From CAVQND01 sp964653485 (GTDB lineage: Bacteria > Verrucomicrobiota > Verrucomicrobiia > Limisphaerales > UBA8199): 64,000 nucleotides of DNA. The stretch lies in NCBI GenBank assembly GCA_964653485.1, contig CAZZFF010000007.1, positions 29,965 to 93,964 on the forward strand, read 5' to 3'. Below are positions 32,686 through 41,149 of this stretch, piece by piece. Within the stretch, counting starts at the first letter, position 1, and the number at the start of each line of letters is the position of its first letter. The position numbers and the translations under genes are program-made. Under the pieces are notes generated by a model. It searched no databases, was not told where the DNA came from, and saw only the letters and a program-made list of their open reading frames with translations.

Positions 32686-34059
32686 ATGAACCTCTTATGC
32701 GAATCGAGAGGAAAGGCCGTCCTGGCGGACGATCCCTTTCCCGCTCCGCCGGCTTGCGATCCGGCGGCGCGGGGCGCGTTCCCTTCGCGGGGTGAAATCG
32801 AGGCCGCGCAGCTCGCCAAGGTCCGTTCTCTGATCGAGACCATCCTGCCCTCGAATCCTTTTTATGCGCGCAAGCTGGCATCCTGCGCGTCCGACCTGGC
32901 CGTCACCCGCCTCGATGAATTTGTCCGTCGGGTCCCTATCACGTCGCGGCATGAGATCGTGCGCGACCGCCTGGCCAACCCGCCTTATGGGACGAACCTG
33001 ACGTTCCCGTTGGAATCCTACGTGCGCTGTCATCAGACCAGCGGCACCACTACCGTGCCGATACGCTGGCTGGATACCGCCGAGAGCTGGCAGCACATCG
33101 TCGAGAACTGGCTGCGGATTCTGGCCGTCGCGGGCGTGACGCGCAGGGACCGCTTTTTCTTCGCGTTTTCCTTTGGGCCCTTTCTGGGGTTCTGGTCGGC
33201 GATGGATGCGGTCATCCGCATGGGTTGCTTCTGTTTCCCGGGCGGCTCGATGACCAGCCTCGCCCGCCTTCAGGCCATCCTGGACAACGAAATCACCGTG
33301 CTCTGCTGCACCCCGACCTACGCGCAGCACCTGGGCGAGGTCGCCCGCGAAAAGAAAATGGACCTCAGCGCCAGCCGGCTGCGGCGGGTGGTTGTGGCCG
33401 GGGAGGCCGGGGGCAGCATTCCGGCAACGCGGGCCCGCATCGAGGAGCTCTGGCCCGGGGCCGTGGTCTTCGATCAGCACGGCATGACCGAGGTCGGCCC
33501 GGTCACTTACCAATGTCCGGCCCGGCCGGGCGTGCTGCATGTCCTGGAGTCCGCGTACCTGGCTGAGGTCATTGACCCCAGGACCGGCGCGCCCACGCCG
33601 TCAGGCCAGACGGGCGAACTGGTCCTGACCACCCTTGACCGGGTGGGTTCGCCCCTGCTGCGTTACCGCACCGGCGACCTCGTGAAGCCGGGCGCGGCCT
33701 CGGTCTGCGCCTGCGGCCGCCACGAACTGCGCCTGGAGGGAGGCATCCTGGGCCGGAGCGACGACATGGTCGTCATTCGCGGCGTCAACGTCTATCCCGG
33801 CCTGGTCGAGGACCTCGTCCGGGCTTGTCCGGAGGTGACCGAATACCGGGTCCAGGTCGATTGCCGCCAGGCCATGGCCGAGCTGTGCCTGGAGGTCGAG
33901 ACCGCGCCCAACTCACCCGGTCTGGCCTCGCTCCAACGGCGCTTGGAGCAGTCCTTTCAAACCGTCCTGAACCTGCGCGTTCCGGTCCGGTTGGTCCCCC
34001 CCGGCTCGCTGCCGCGCTTCGAGATGAAGGCCCGGCGGTGGGTGAAGATAACCGGATGA
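32686..34059 (+). CDS. PaaK-like aryl-CoA ligase / adenylating enzyme
   Basis: 457 residues with the phenylacetate-CoA ligase layout. ATP loop HQTSGTTTVPIR (116-127), VVFDQHGMTEVGPV, LLRYRTGDLV, the hinge region GRSDDMVVIRGVNVYPG, and the C-terminal catalytic Lys region FEMKARRWVKITG. A four-cysteine zinc-like element appears in CACGRHELRLEGGI only partly. It activates an aromatic acid with ATP and CoA. It ends the cluster that begins with the radical SAM gene. Its last 107 bases are repeated in degraded form at 34971-35076, beyond the PIN toxin module. Confidence 0.88.
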   Translation: MNLLCESRGKAVLADDPFPAPPACDPAARGAFPSRGEIEAAQLAKVRSLIETILPSNPFYARKLASCASDLAVTRLDEFVRRVPITSRHEIVRDRLANPPYGTNLTFPLESYVRCHQTSGTTTVPIRWLDTAESWQHIVENWLRILAVAGVTRRDRFFFAFSFGPFLGFWSAMDAVIRMGCFCFPGGSMTSLARLQAILDNEITVLCCTPTYAQHLGEVAREKKMDLSASRLRRVVVAGEAGGSIPATRARIEELWPGAVVFDQHGMTEVGPVTYQCPARPGVLHVLESAYLAEVIDPRTGAPTPSGQTGELVLTTLDRVGSPLLRYRTGDLVKPGAASVCACGRHELRLEGGILGRSDDMVVIRGVNVYPGLVEDLVRACPEVTEYRVQVDCRQAMAELCLEVETAPNSPGLASLQRRLEQSFQTVLNLRVPVRLVPPGSLPRFEMKARRWVKITG

Positions 34060-34183
34060 GGCAAAGCAGCTTGAGAACACAATTTGCGGTCGAGCGTCTG
34101 TCACCGGGACACCGCGGCTTGAGCATTCTTGCTTCAAGCTTGTTCTCCCAGGGCCACGCGCCGCAAGCGCGCAGACATACTGG

Positions 34184-34202
34184 CCCGGGGTAACACCCCG
34201 GG
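34184..34202. terminator. Perfect hairpin downstream of the ligase gene
   Basis: CCCGGGGT, loop AAC, ACCCCGGG: a perfect 8-bp stem 125 bases after the ligase stop. No T-run follows, so a role as transcription terminator is possible but not shown. The rest of 34060-34285 holds nothing I recognise. Confidence 0.4.
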
Positions 34203-34285
34203 AAACCTGGCCCCAGTGTCGTCCAAACTGTTCTTGGTGAAGGTCCGTGATTGGTGTAAGTTCTCTGGCAGAAAAATAGTGCATT

Positions 34286-34537
34286 ATGAGCGTCACCATA
34301 GAATTGGATTTGCCCGAAGGACTCATCCGGCAAGCGCGCCAAATGGGTTTGCTGGACAACCGTCGGGTGGCGGAATTGCTGGCCGACGAAGTCCGCCGCC
34401 GGAGCGCCGGGCAGGAATTGAAGAAGGTGCTGGACGAGATTCGTTCCGTGCCGAGCGAACCCTTAACCATGGACGAGATTGGCGCTGAAATAAAGGCCGC
34501 CCGGGCGGACCGGCGCGCGCGTGAAGCTCGTCGTTGA
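34286..34537 (+). CDS. Putative antitoxin of PIN toxin pair
   Basis: 83 residues, MSVTIELDLPEGLIRQARQMG..., with a short beta strand then helices, as in MetJ/Arc-type or VapB-like antitoxins, and a highly charged C-terminus (AEIKAARADRRAREARR). It overlaps the following PIN gene by 17 bases, typical of coupled antitoxin-toxin pairs. Family name uncertain; role inferred from the partner. Confidence 0.75.
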   Translation: MSVTIELDLPEGLIRQARQMGLLDNRRVAELLADEVRRRSAGQELKKVLDEIRSVPSEPLTMDEIGAEIKAARADRRAREARR

Positions 34538-34949
34538 CATAAATGTGCTCGTGTCAGGTTCGCTGTGGAGGGGAAACCCTTCGCGATTAGTGGACGCGCT
34601 GCTTGACGGTTCAGCCACTCTCTGCGCCTCGGCCCCTGTCATGGCGGAATTCGAGGATGTGATGCGACGAGAAAAATACCGGGAGCGGTTTGAGCAAAGG
34701 GGGCAGAGCGCACGGGAAATCATCTCACGTTTCCGGGCGGCGGCGCTGATGGTGGAAGGCCCCGCCATTCCTGTACCGTCCGCATTGCGCGACCCTAATG
34801 ACCTCCACGTGCTTGCCTGCGCGACCGGCGCATGTGCCAATGCAATCGTCACCGGCGACAAGGACCTGCTCTCGATGGAAACCTTCGAAGGCATACCGAT
34901 CCTGACCGTGCGGCAGGCGCTCGAAAAACTTGGAATTTCAGCAGAGTAA
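34521..34949 (+). CDS. PIN-domain toxin (COG1569-type putative RNase)
   Basis: 142 residues from GTG 34521. MKLVVDINVLVSGSLWRG gives the first catalytic Asp (D6) and the N-V-L-V-S-x-x-L-W-x-G pattern of the COG1569 PIN group. VMAEFEDVMRREKYRERF supplies the conserved Glu, and ALRDPNDLHVLACATGACANAIVTGDKDLL the last two Asp residues. The active site looks complete, so a metal-dependent RNase toxin is expected. The start lies inside the antitoxin gene. Confidence 0.85.
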   Translation: MKLVVDINVLVSGSLWRGNPSRLVDALLDGSATLCASAPVMAEFEDVMRREKYRERFEQRGQSAREIISRFRAAALMVEGPAIPVPSALRDPNDLHVLACATGACANAIVTGDKDLLSMETFEGIPILTVRQALEKLGISAE

Positions 34950-34970
34950 CCGGGTTCAGGCAAAACCATC

Positions 34971-35076
34971 CCTTTCAAACGGTCCTCACCTTTCGCGTCC
35001 CGGTCCGACGGGTCCCTCCGGCCGGCTGCCGCGCTTCGAGATGAAGACCCGGCGGCGGGTGAAGATAACCGGATAA
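34971..35076 (+). pseudogene. Decayed second copy of a PaaK-like ligase 3' end
   Basis: This stretch aligns base for base with 33953-34059, the end of the ligase gene, with roughly 85-90 percent identity by eye and one base missing. Read in one frame it gives HPFQTVLTFRVPVRRVPP, then after the one-base loss RFEMKTRRRVKITG and a stop, matching the real ligase tail. It is therefore a frameshifted relic of a related ligase gene or a diverged duplication. The antitoxin-toxin pair sits exactly between the intact and decayed copies. Confidence 0.85.
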
Positions 35077-35189
35077 GCACTCTCGATTTGCAAAATCATT
35101 GAATATCATCGAGAGTCTGTCAGTCAGTTATTCGCTCGGTTCAGGAGGAAATGAAACCTGCGGAATCATAAAAACAACTTTTTCAGAGC

Positions 35190-37544
35190 ATGAGGATGGA
35201 ACGAAAGCGTAGGGTGGCTTTTTTTGCGGCCGCCGGGGTTGGGGCGGTGGCGCTCGGTTTCTTGGCGGGGCCGGTCGCCTGGGCCGGCGGAGGGCCGATG
35301 CGGGGTTGGCTGAGTTGGCGAGGGCCGGAGCAGACGGGGGTCTCGCGGGAGACGGGGCTGCCGGAGAAGGTGTCGGCGCCGGAGGCCTTGTGGGTGGCGG
35401 ATTATCCGGGCCAGTCCGCGCCGGTGGTGGCGGAGGGCCGGCTCTATGCGATGGGGTACGTTGGCCAGGGCCGGGATTTGCGGGAGGGCGTGACGTGCTT
35501 CGATGCGGAGACGGGGCGGAAGCTCTGGGAGGCGCTCTACAATGACTTTTTGAGCGACACGATATACTTGCGCTATGCCACGGCCAGCCCCGCCATCGAC
35601 CCGGAGACGGGCAACGTGTACATGCAGGGCACGCAAGGCATCCTGGCGGGATTCACTTCCGACGGGCGCCGGCTCTGGCAGCATTCACTGATGGAGGAAT
35701 ACGGGCGGCTGACCTTTCCGAACAGCCGCACGGCGACGCCGGCCATCGATGGGGACCTTGTCATCACACGGGGCATTACGGCCAACTGGGGAGCGCAAGG
35801 CCCTGCCGCCGACCGCTTTTACGCCTTCGACAAGAAGACCGGCGACCTGGTCTGGGCGTCCAATCCCGGCGGTCAGCCCAAGGACAATTCCTACTCTCAA
35901 CCGCAGTTTGGGTGGTATCAGGGCAAGCGGGTATTCTATACGGCGCTGGGCGATGGAAGCGTGGCGTGCGTGAACGCTCGCACGGGCGAGCCGCTTTGGA
36001 GGACGACCCTGTTCCGCGCCGGCATCAACGCCGCGGTGATCGTCCATGACAACAACAAGGTCATCGCCGTCTATGGCACGCCATACGATCCGGGCACGAT
36101 GGTTGCTCTCAAGCTGCCGGAGACCGTGCCCGCCGGCGATCCCGCCGCCGGGCCGGTTATCTTCGAGCGCAAGGCGCTGGAGTTGTGGGCCTGTCCCTTG
36201 GTCGATAAAATCTTCTCGTCGGCCAGTTCGCCCATCCTCGCTGACGACACGATTTACCAGGTAGCCGAGGGGGGCGATCTGTTCGCCGTCAACGCCAACA
36301 GCGGGGCGGTGAATTGGAAACTCAAGCTCGGCATCGAAGAGCGCAATTCGTGCCCACTTTTCGCCGGGGGCAGGCTCTACGTCCCGATGCTGGACGACCC
36401 GGAGAGCAAAGGGACCGGTGAGACCGAGGCGGGGACCGCGGGGGCGTTGTACATCATCGAGCCAGGCCAGAACGAGGGGCGGGTCCTCTGCCATGCGGTG
36501 CTCGATGGCCGTTGCTTCGGAACGCCCGTGGCGTACAACGGGCGGCTTTATCTTCAGACCACGCGCCACCTCTATTGCTGGGGCAAGCGCGGCGATAATG
36601 CGGGGTGCCCGGCTCCGCCGGCGGAGCAGCCGTGGCCCGCTGCCGGCCCGCCGACCCAACTCCAGGTGGTCCCCTCGGAAGTGCTGCTCCATCCAGGCGA
36701 GCGGGCGAGCTTCCGTGTGCGTTCCCTCGATGCCAACGGGTTCACCGTCCGGGCGTCCATCCCGCCGAACGAGGTCAAATGGGCAAGCTATATTCCGGCC
36801 ACCGCAAGAGTGAAGTCGGCGCTCAAGGGCGCTTTTGACGACCAGGGCCGGTTGGTCGCGGCGCCCGACCCGGTCGCATCGGCCGGCGCCTTTGAAGCCG
36901 CGGTGGGTCCCCTGAAGGGCTACATCCGCGGCCGCGTAATGGCGAATGTTCCTTACAAAGAGGACTTCGAGTCGTTCACGCTTTCTCAAACCAACGCCCA
37001 GGGAACGGCCTTCGCCTATCCGCCGCTGCCGTGGATTGGCGCGAGATTCAAATTCGACGTGCGAGAGCAAGACGGCGGCAAGGTGCTGTCAAAAACCACG
37101 GACAACCGTTTCTTTCAGCGCGCCATGGTCTTCATCGGCACGCCCGACATGAGCGGCTACACAATCCAGGCCGACGTGATGAGCGAAGGCAACCGGCGCA
37201 AGATGTCCGAGGTGGGCGTGATCAACCAGCGCTATTTGATTGTCCTCAAGGGCAACGAACAGAAGCTCGAAGTGAATTCCAACCAGGAGCGGCTGCGCGT
37301 GGGCCGGGATTTCAAGTGGTCGCCCAACGCCTGGTATCGTCTCAAAGCCCGGGTCGACCGGAACGCCGACGGTTCGACGTTGGTGCGCGCCAAGGCGTGG
37401 AAACGCGACGACCCCGAGCCGGGGGACTGGACCCTCGAAGTGCCCCACTCCACCGGGCACTCGGCCGGCTCCCCGGGGCTGTTCGGATTCTCTCCGCAGG
37501 ATATGCGCGTGTGTATTGATAACGTGGAAGTCACACCGGACTGA
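35190..37544 (+). CDS. Secreted PQQ-type beta-propeller protein with C-terminal LamG-like domain
   Basis: 784 residues. Signal region RRVAFFAAAGVGAVALGFLAG. The propeller blades are seen as repeated G-x-L-Y/W motifs: CFDAETGRKLWEALY, FAFDKKTG-like YAFDKKTGDLVWASN, CVNARTGEPLWRTTL and FAVNANSGAVNWKLKLG. From about residue 500 an Ig-like piece (LQVVPSEVLLHPGERASFRV) leads into a jelly-roll region (DFESFTLSQTN..., QADVMSEGNRRKMSEVGV). No PQQ or calcium ligands typical of methanol dehydrogenase were found, so it is more a binding or scaffold propeller than a dehydrogenase. First gene of the seven-gene operon; the next starts one base after its stop codon. Confidence 0.8.
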   Translation: MRMERKRRVAFFAAAGVGAVALGFLAGPVAWAGGGPMRGWLSWRGPEQTGVSRETGLPEKVSAPEALWVADYPGQSAPVVAEGRLYAMGYVGQGRDLREGVTCFDAETGRKLWEALYNDFLSDTIYLRYATASPAIDPETGNVYMQGTQGILAGFTSDGRRLWQHSLMEEYGRLTFPNSRTATPAIDGDLVITRGITANWGAQGPAADRFYAFDKKTGDLVWASNPGGQPKDNSYSQPQFGWYQGKRVFYTALGDGSVACVNARTGEPLWRTTLFRAGINAAVIVHDNNKVIAVYGTPYDPGTMVALKLPETVPAGDPAAGPVIFERKALELWACPLVDKIFSSASSPILADDTIYQVAEGGDLFAVNANSGAVNWKLKLGIEERNSCPLFAGGRLYVPMLDDPESKGTGETEAGTAGALYIIEPGQNEGRVLCHAVLDGRCFGTPVAYNGRLYLQTTRHLYCWGKRGDNAGCPAPPAEQPWPAAGPPTQLQVVPSEVLLHPGERASFRVRSLDANGFTVRASIPPNEVKWASYIPATARVKSALKGAFDDQGRLVAAPDPVASAGAFEAAVGPLKGYIRGRVMANVPYKEDFESFTLSQTNAQGTAFAYPPLPWIGARFKFDVREQDGGKVLSKTTDNRFFQRAMVFIGTPDMSGYTIQADVMSEGNRRKMSEVGVINQRYLIVLKGNEQKLEVNSNQERLRVGRDFKWSPNAWYRLKARVDRNADGSTLVRAKAWKRDDPEPGDWTLEVPHSTGHSAGSPGLFGFSPQDMRVCIDNVEVTPD

Positions 37545-37545
37545 A

Positions 37546-39135
37546 ATGAAACCTAATGTAATAGTAATCCCGCTCCTGGCTGCCCTGGCGGCCCACGCGC
37601 AGGACTGGCCCCAATGGGGCGGCTCCCCGGCGCGCAATATGTACTCTCCGGCGAAGGGACTGCCCGACCACTTCACGGCGGACAATCCCGGCCAGGTCAA
37701 ATTCAAACCCGGCACGGAGGAGATCGATCCGGCGGCCCTGACGAACTTCAGATGGGTGGCCAAGATCGGCTCGCAGAGTTACGGCAACGTGACCGTGGCC
37801 CAGGGCCGCGTGTTCATCGGCACCAACAACGAAAACCCGCGCGACCCCCGCCACCAAGGCGACCGCAGCATCCTCATGTGCTTCGACGCCAAGACCGGGG
37901 AGTTTCTGTGGCAACTGGTGGTGCCCAAGCTCGCCTCGGGCAAAGTCAACGATTGGGAGTCGCTGGGCCTGCTCTCCTCGCCCACAATCGAGGACGAGCG
38001 CGTGTACCTGGTCAGCAGCCGCTGCGAAGTGCTTTGCCTGGACGCTAACGGCATGGCCAACGGCAACGACGGACCGTTCAAGGACGAGGCCAAGTACGTC
38101 GTCAAAGACGTGATTCTCGACAAGGGCAAACCGACTGAGCGTCCGGCGCCGCCAATCCAGCCCGGACTCAAGGACGCGGACATTCTCTGGCGCTATGACA
38201 TGATCGATGAACTGGGTGTGTTTCCGCATAACGCCTCCGACGGGGCGCCGCTGATCATCGGGGACCTCCTCTATGTCCAGACCTCCAACGGCCAGGACTG
38301 GACCCATTCCAACATCCCGTCACCGAACGCCCCCAGCCTCATCGCGCTCAACAAGCACACGGGTGAATTCGTGGCCGAGGACGACGCCAAAATTGGCCCG
38401 CGCATTTTCCACGGGCTGTGGAGTTCGCCCTCGACGGGCAGCGTGAATGGCCGTCAACTCATCTTCTATGGAGGAGGCAACGGCGTCTGTTATGCCTTCG
38501 ACCCCGCGCCCGTGAAGGAAGGGGACGGCGCCTACTTGAAAACGGTCTGGTGGTATGACTGCAATCCCCCGGAGCGCAAGCAGTTCAAGTATCCGGACGC
38601 CAAAGGTCCCAGCGAAATCAACGCCACGCCGGTCTTCTGGAACAACCGCGTCTATACGGCCGTGGGCCAGGACCCCGAACACGGCGAGGGAGTCGGCATC
38701 CTTACCTGTATCGATGCCACAAAAACCGGCGACATCACCGGCAGCGGCAAAATCTGGTCGTACGACAAAATCTCCAGGAGCCTCTCGACCGTTTCGATCA
38801 CGCCGGACGGGTTGCTGTTTGTCGCGGATTTTTCCGGCTATTTGCATTGTCTGGACGCGGAAACGGGCAAGGTCTGGTGGACCCACGACCTCAAGGCCCA
38901 CATCTGGGGTTCGACCCTGGTTGCGGACGGCAAAGTGTATCTCGGCAACGAAGACGGCGACCTGACGGTGTTCGCCGCCAGCAAGGAAAAGAAGGTCCTG
39001 GGCGCGACCAACCTGGGGGCGCCTGTCTATTCAACCCCCGTTGTGGCGAACGGCATCCTCTACGTCTCCTCAAACACGCATCTGTTCGCCTTCGCCCTCG
39101 ATACGTCGGCAGCCGTTACAGCAAGAGTCCAATGA
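37546..39135 (+). CDS. Secreted PQQ-type beta-propeller protein
   Basis: 529 residues from ATG 37546, right after the previous stop. Signal peptide MKPNVIVIPLLAALAAHAQ. Propeller repeats include WPQWGGSPARNMYSPAKG, CFDAKTGEFLWQLVVP, CLDAETGKVWWTHDLKAH, VYLGNEDGDLTVFAASKEKK and GILYVSSNTHLFAF. It is the standard eight-bladed quinoprotein-like scaffold without a clear cofactor site. Paired with the preceding propeller, probably in the periplasm or on the outer surface. Its stop overlaps the next ATG (ATGA at 39132-39135). Confidence 0.82.
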   Translation: MKPNVIVIPLLAALAAHAQDWPQWGGSPARNMYSPAKGLPDHFTADNPGQVKFKPGTEEIDPAALTNFRWVAKIGSQSYGNVTVAQGRVFIGTNNENPRDPRHQGDRSILMCFDAKTGEFLWQLVVPKLASGKVNDWESLGLLSSPTIEDERVYLVSSRCEVLCLDANGMANGNDGPFKDEAKYVVKDVILDKGKPTERPAPPIQPGLKDADILWRYDMIDELGVFPHNASDGAPLIIGDLLYVQTSNGQDWTHSNIPSPNAPSLIALNKHTGEFVAEDDAKIGPRIFHGLWSSPSTGSVNGRQLIFYGGGNGVCYAFDPAPVKEGDGAYLKTVWWYDCNPPERKQFKYPDAKGPSEINATPVFWNNRVYTAVGQDPEHGEGVGILTCIDATKTGDITGSGKIWSYDKISRSLSTVSITPDGLLFVADFSGYLHCLDAETGKVWWTHDLKAHIWGSTLVADGKVYLGNEDGDLTVFAASKEKKVLGATNLGAPVYSTPVVANGILYVSSNTHLFAFALDTSAAVTARVQ

Positions 39136-39359
39136 GCATGAAAACTCTCAAACCCGTCCTCCTGACGCTCCTGGTCGTCGCCGTCTATCTGCTCCACCAG
39201 GATTTCTGGAACTGGAAGCGAGCCACGCCGCTGATTTTTGGCTTCCTGCCCGCGGGGCTGGCCTATCACGCCGCGTATTCGATTCTCGCGTCCGTGACGA
39301 TGGCGGTGCTGGTCAAGTTCGCCTGGCCCAAACACCTGGAGGATGCTCCCGAACCATGA
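39132..39359 (+). CDS. DUF3311-type small membrane partner of the SSS symporter
   Basis: 75 residues, MSMKTLKPVLLTLLVVAVYLL..., with two membrane helices separated by HQDFWNWKRATPLIFGFLPAG. The pattern W-x-x-x-x-P-L-x-x-G-x-x-P-x-x-L-x-x-H is the DUF3311 signature. Such proteins occur directly before solute:sodium symporters and probably act as a second subunit. ATG overlaps the preceding stop, and its stop overlaps the next ATG at 39356. Confidence 0.8.
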   Translation: MSMKTLKPVLLTLLVVAVYLLHQDFWNWKRATPLIFGFLPAGLAYHAAYSILASVTMAVLVKFAWPKHLEDAPEP

Positions 39360-41149
39360 CACCGATTATCGTCATCCTGCTTTATCTGGCAATCATCGCA
39401 TTCGTGGGCGGCATCGCCTACCGGCGGGGCAAGAGCAACACGGAGGACTTTTTCCTGGCCAACCGGTCGGTCGGGGAAATGGTGTTCTTCCTTTCGATTT
39501 TCGCCACGAACATGACGGCGTTTGCGATTCTTGGCAGCTCCGGCCAGGCCTATCGCCAGGGCATCGGCATCTACGGCCTGATGGCCTCCTCTTCGGGGCT
39601 GGTCATCCCGCTGACGATTTTTCTCATCGGCACGCGGCTCTGGGCGCTGGGCAAGAAGTTCGGGCACCAGACCCAGGTGGCCTTTTTTCGGGACCGTTGG
39701 GAGTGCGACGCCATCGGCACCGTCATCTTCGCCCTGAGCGCGCTCATGCTGGTCCCCTACATGATCATCAGCATCATGGGGGGCGGGACGGTCCTGGCCC
39801 AAATCTCGCACGCCAAAGGGGCTGCGGCGCCCCTCATCCCCTACTGGCTGGGGTGCGGGGTGGTCGCGGTGGTCGTCACCATGGGGGTGTTCCTGGGCGG
39901 GATGCGGGGAACGGTTTGGGTGAATATTCTCCAGACGACTTTGTTCCTGTGCTTCGGCGCGGTCGCCGTGCTCACCATCTACCATGCGTTGCCAGGCGGT
40001 TTTGGCGAGTACATGAGGAGTCTGGCCGGCGACCCCAAGACCCGTTTTCTCGTCACGCGCGAGAAGATGCCCCCCCAGGCCTTCTGGAGTTACACACTGA
40101 TTCCGCTGTCGAGCATCATGTTCCCGCACATGGCCATGATGTGCTTTTCCGCGCGCAAAGTGACCGCGTTCAAGCGGACGGTCGTATTGTATCCGCTGGC
40201 CATTCTGCTGATTTGGCTGCCGTGCGTGTTTCTCGGCGTCCTGGGCGTGGCCGCCCTGGGCAAGGTGGCTGACCCGGACGGCATCCTGCTTTTGATGCTG
40301 GAGAAGTACGCCCCGGTCTGGCTGGCGGGTTTGCTGGGGGCCGGAATCATTTCGGCGGTCATGGGTTCGGACGCCCACCAGGTTCTGGCGTTGAGCACGA
40401 TGTTCACCAAAGACATTTATCAGCACTACGGCGGGCGGGAGAAGTACGGGGAAAAGGCGGCGGTTCATTTCGCCCGCGGCTTCATCATCCTGGTCACGCT
40501 GGCCGCCTATCTCATCGCCCTCTCGCTCAAGCAAAAGCAAGGCATTTTTGAAATTGCCGTCCGTTACGCCTTTTCCGGGTTTGCCGCCATGGCGCCCATC
40601 ATGGTGGCCGCGTTGTTCTGGAAGCGCAGCACCAAATGGGGCGCCTTGGCCGCCGCGCTTTTCACCGCCGCCTGCCTCCTCTATTTCGCGCTGCTCCAAA
40701 ACTCCCGGCACCCGGGCGATGTCATCTGGCAACTGGGCCATGGCAAGACCGCCATTAAGCTCCTCTTCATCAACCCGCGCGGGGATGTCAGCTTTTGGAA
40801 CGGGTTCATGACCGTCGTGCCGATGGTCTTGGGTTCCGCCCTCTCCATGGTCGCCGGCTCGCTTCTCACGAAAGCCCCGAGCCGCGCGACGCTCGACAAA
40901 TACTTTCCGAAAACCGTCCGTGTCCGTCAGTCCGTACCTCTTCGGCCCGGCCCCCCCTCTCGGGAAGAAGAAGAACCATCCCCAATCGGTCGGCCGATGC
41001 AGCCGTGTGAGGATGCCCCCGTGGCGGCGTCCAGACAGGGCGCCGTTGGTGATTCTCCGGAGGGGACGGCGGCGCTGTGTCGAGACGCCGCCGCGAGGGC
41101 GCGGTTCATGGCGGGGGAAAGCGGGACACCCGAAGCGGCTCAACAATGA
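39356..41149 (+). CDS. Sodium:solute symporter (SSS family)
   Basis: 597 residues with about 13 membrane helices. SSS features: YRRGKSNTEDFFLANRSVGE after the first helix, FFLSIFATNMTAFAILGSSG in the unwound helix, GGMRGTVWVNILQTTLFL and GLLGAGIISAVMGSDAHQVLALSTMFTKDIY, the conserved sodium-site region. The last 90 residues are a soluble tail rich in Pro, Arg and acidic residues without helix. Substrate is probably a small carboxylate or similar, given the downstream acid-activating ligase. The stop overlaps the ligase ATG (ATGA). Confidence 0.88.
   Translation: MTPIIVILLYLAIIAFVGGIAYRRGKSNTEDFFLANRSVGEMVFFLSIFATNMTAFAILGSSGQAYRQGIGIYGLMASSSGLVIPLTIFLIGTRLWALGKKFGHQTQVAFFRDRWECDAIGTVIFALSALMLVPYMIISIMGGGTVLAQISHAKGAAAPLIPYWLGCGVVAVVVTMGVFLGGMRGTVWVNILQTTLFLCFGAVAVLTIYHALPGGFGEYMRSLAGDPKTRFLVTREKMPPQAFWSYTLIPLSSIMFPHMAMMCFSARKVTAFKRTVVLYPLAILLIWLPCVFLGVLGVAALGKVADPDGILLLMLEKYAPVWLAGLLGAGIISAVMGSDAHQVLALSTMFTKDIYQHYGGREKYGEKAAVHFARGFIILVTLAAYLIALSLKQKQGIFEIAVRYAFSGFAAMAPIMVAALFWKRSTKWGALAAALFTAACLLYFALLQNSRHPGDVIWQLGHGKTAIKLLFINPRGDVSFWNGFMTVVPMVLGSALSMVAGSLLTKAPSRATLDKYFPKTVRVRQSVPLRPGPPSREEEEPSPIGRPMQPCEDAPVAASRQGAVGDSPEGTAALCRDAAARARFMAGESGTPEAAQQ

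Noticed and set aside
35151..35171. Tiny leader frame MKPAES with AGGAGG just before it, upstream of the first propeller gene
   Set aside because: The ribosome binding site is only two bases from the ATG, and six codons give no regulatory logic such as a run of one amino acid.
35190..39135. Propellers considered as PQQ alcohol dehydrogenases
   Set aside because: No conserved calcium/PQQ ligands or adjacent disulfide of methanol dehydrogenase were found, only propeller repeats.
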